64,000 nt of DNA, from assembly GCA_015061365.1 (NCBI GenBank), contig SUWS01000007.1, positions 1 to 64,000 of the forward strand, read 5' to 3'. Every line of letters begins with the position of its first letter. The first letter of the stretch is position 1. The stretch comes from Lentimicrobiaceae bacterium. Lineage in GTDB: Bacteria; Bacteroidota; Bacteroidia; Bacteroidales; F082. A model generated the notes under the pieces. The model saw only the letters and a list, made by a program, of their open reading frames with translations, made no database searches and had not been told where the DNA came from. Positions 63,860 through 64,000 of the stretch are shown one piece after another. The translations under genes and the position numbers were made by a program.

Positions 63860-64000
63860 TTATTGTGATACTCTTACTGATTCAACCATAGAGCGGGGAA
63901 CCGTGATAGGTAGCGATTGTCCTACAGCTTCAATCTCTATAACTATTATGATATGATGTTTGCCTTTGGTTTCTACATAGCGGCCGATGAGATCTCTCAT
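63860..64000 (-). CDS. 3' end of an unidentified gene (cut by window edge)
   Basis: The frame is open from base 64000 to the TAA at 63862-63860 and gives 46 residues (IGRYVETKGKHHIIIVIEI, then GQSLPITVPRSMVESVRVSQ). The ATG at 64000 may be internal. The fragment predicts beta strands and shows no motif I recognise. It ends 11 bases before meaB and probably shares its transcript. Confidence 0.5.
   Translation of the reverse strand: MRDLIGRYVETKGKHHIIIVIEIEAVGQSLPITVPRSMVESVRVSQ

Overview
The window is chromosomal DNA from a member of the Bacteroidota, most likely Bacteroidales. It is AT-rich. Many genes are preceded by the Bacteroidota promoter box TAnnTTTG, and Shine-Dalgarno sites are almost absent. 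Four surface proteins carry C-terminal sorting domains of the type IX secretion system (T9SS). GldF/GldG, DUF4292, DUF4340 and DUF4175 family genes point the same way. No species can be named from sequence alone.

Layout. 1-3798: a truncated metal-efflux adaptor, a His-rich small protein, a flippase-like membrane protein and panD/panC, all on the minus strand. 4058-13226: a probable integrative element of about 9.1 kb, inserted at the 3' end of a tRNA-Arg(CCT) gene. It carries a large serine recombinase whose frame runs antisense through the tRNA, a 51-codon upstream partner, a small serine recombinase, a DUF2693 protein, a divergent XRE repressor, a long rod-shaped candidate RNA with 6S-like architecture, a five-gene cargo operon (SPFH-GYF protein, membrane protein, Asp-rich zinc-ribbon tail-anchored protein, two small proteins), a gene II/X-like replication initiator, a NUMOD3-like small protein and a strongly folded non-coding end. 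13238-23741: a giant NtrY-like sensor kinase, a methyltransferase, mnmG, ybeY and a DUF4175 protein. 23924-33069: ROK kinase, gldF-gldG-DUF4340, a nitrilase-family amidase, trkA, a glycosyltransferase and pgk, all plus strand.

33070-42450: a 197-bp MITE-like palindrome, then a minus-strand block with a tiny lipoprotein, EnvC-like LytM factor, DUF4292 lipoprotein, TPR protein, dut, polysaccharide flippase and a secreted subtilisin. 42614-48656: tRNA-Lys, the heptose nucleotidyltransferase gene, a TPR regulator and two T9SS cargo proteins that share a nearly identical 242-bp sorting-domain segment. 48732-64000: RlmI, another Omp28-like T9SS protein, an anion-type porin next to a YeiH transporter, a lipoprotein with five Ig-like repeats fused to an IdeS/Mac-type cysteine protease, an AlbA-domain regulator, ornithine carbamoyltransferase, glutamine synthetase, MeaB and the end of an unidentified gene.

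The most unusual parts are the tRNA-Arg element (attachment site inside the recombinase frame, rod-shaped RNA, unexplained cargo operon), the IdeS-like protease, and several families of dispersed palindromic and simple repeats that also enter coding sequence.
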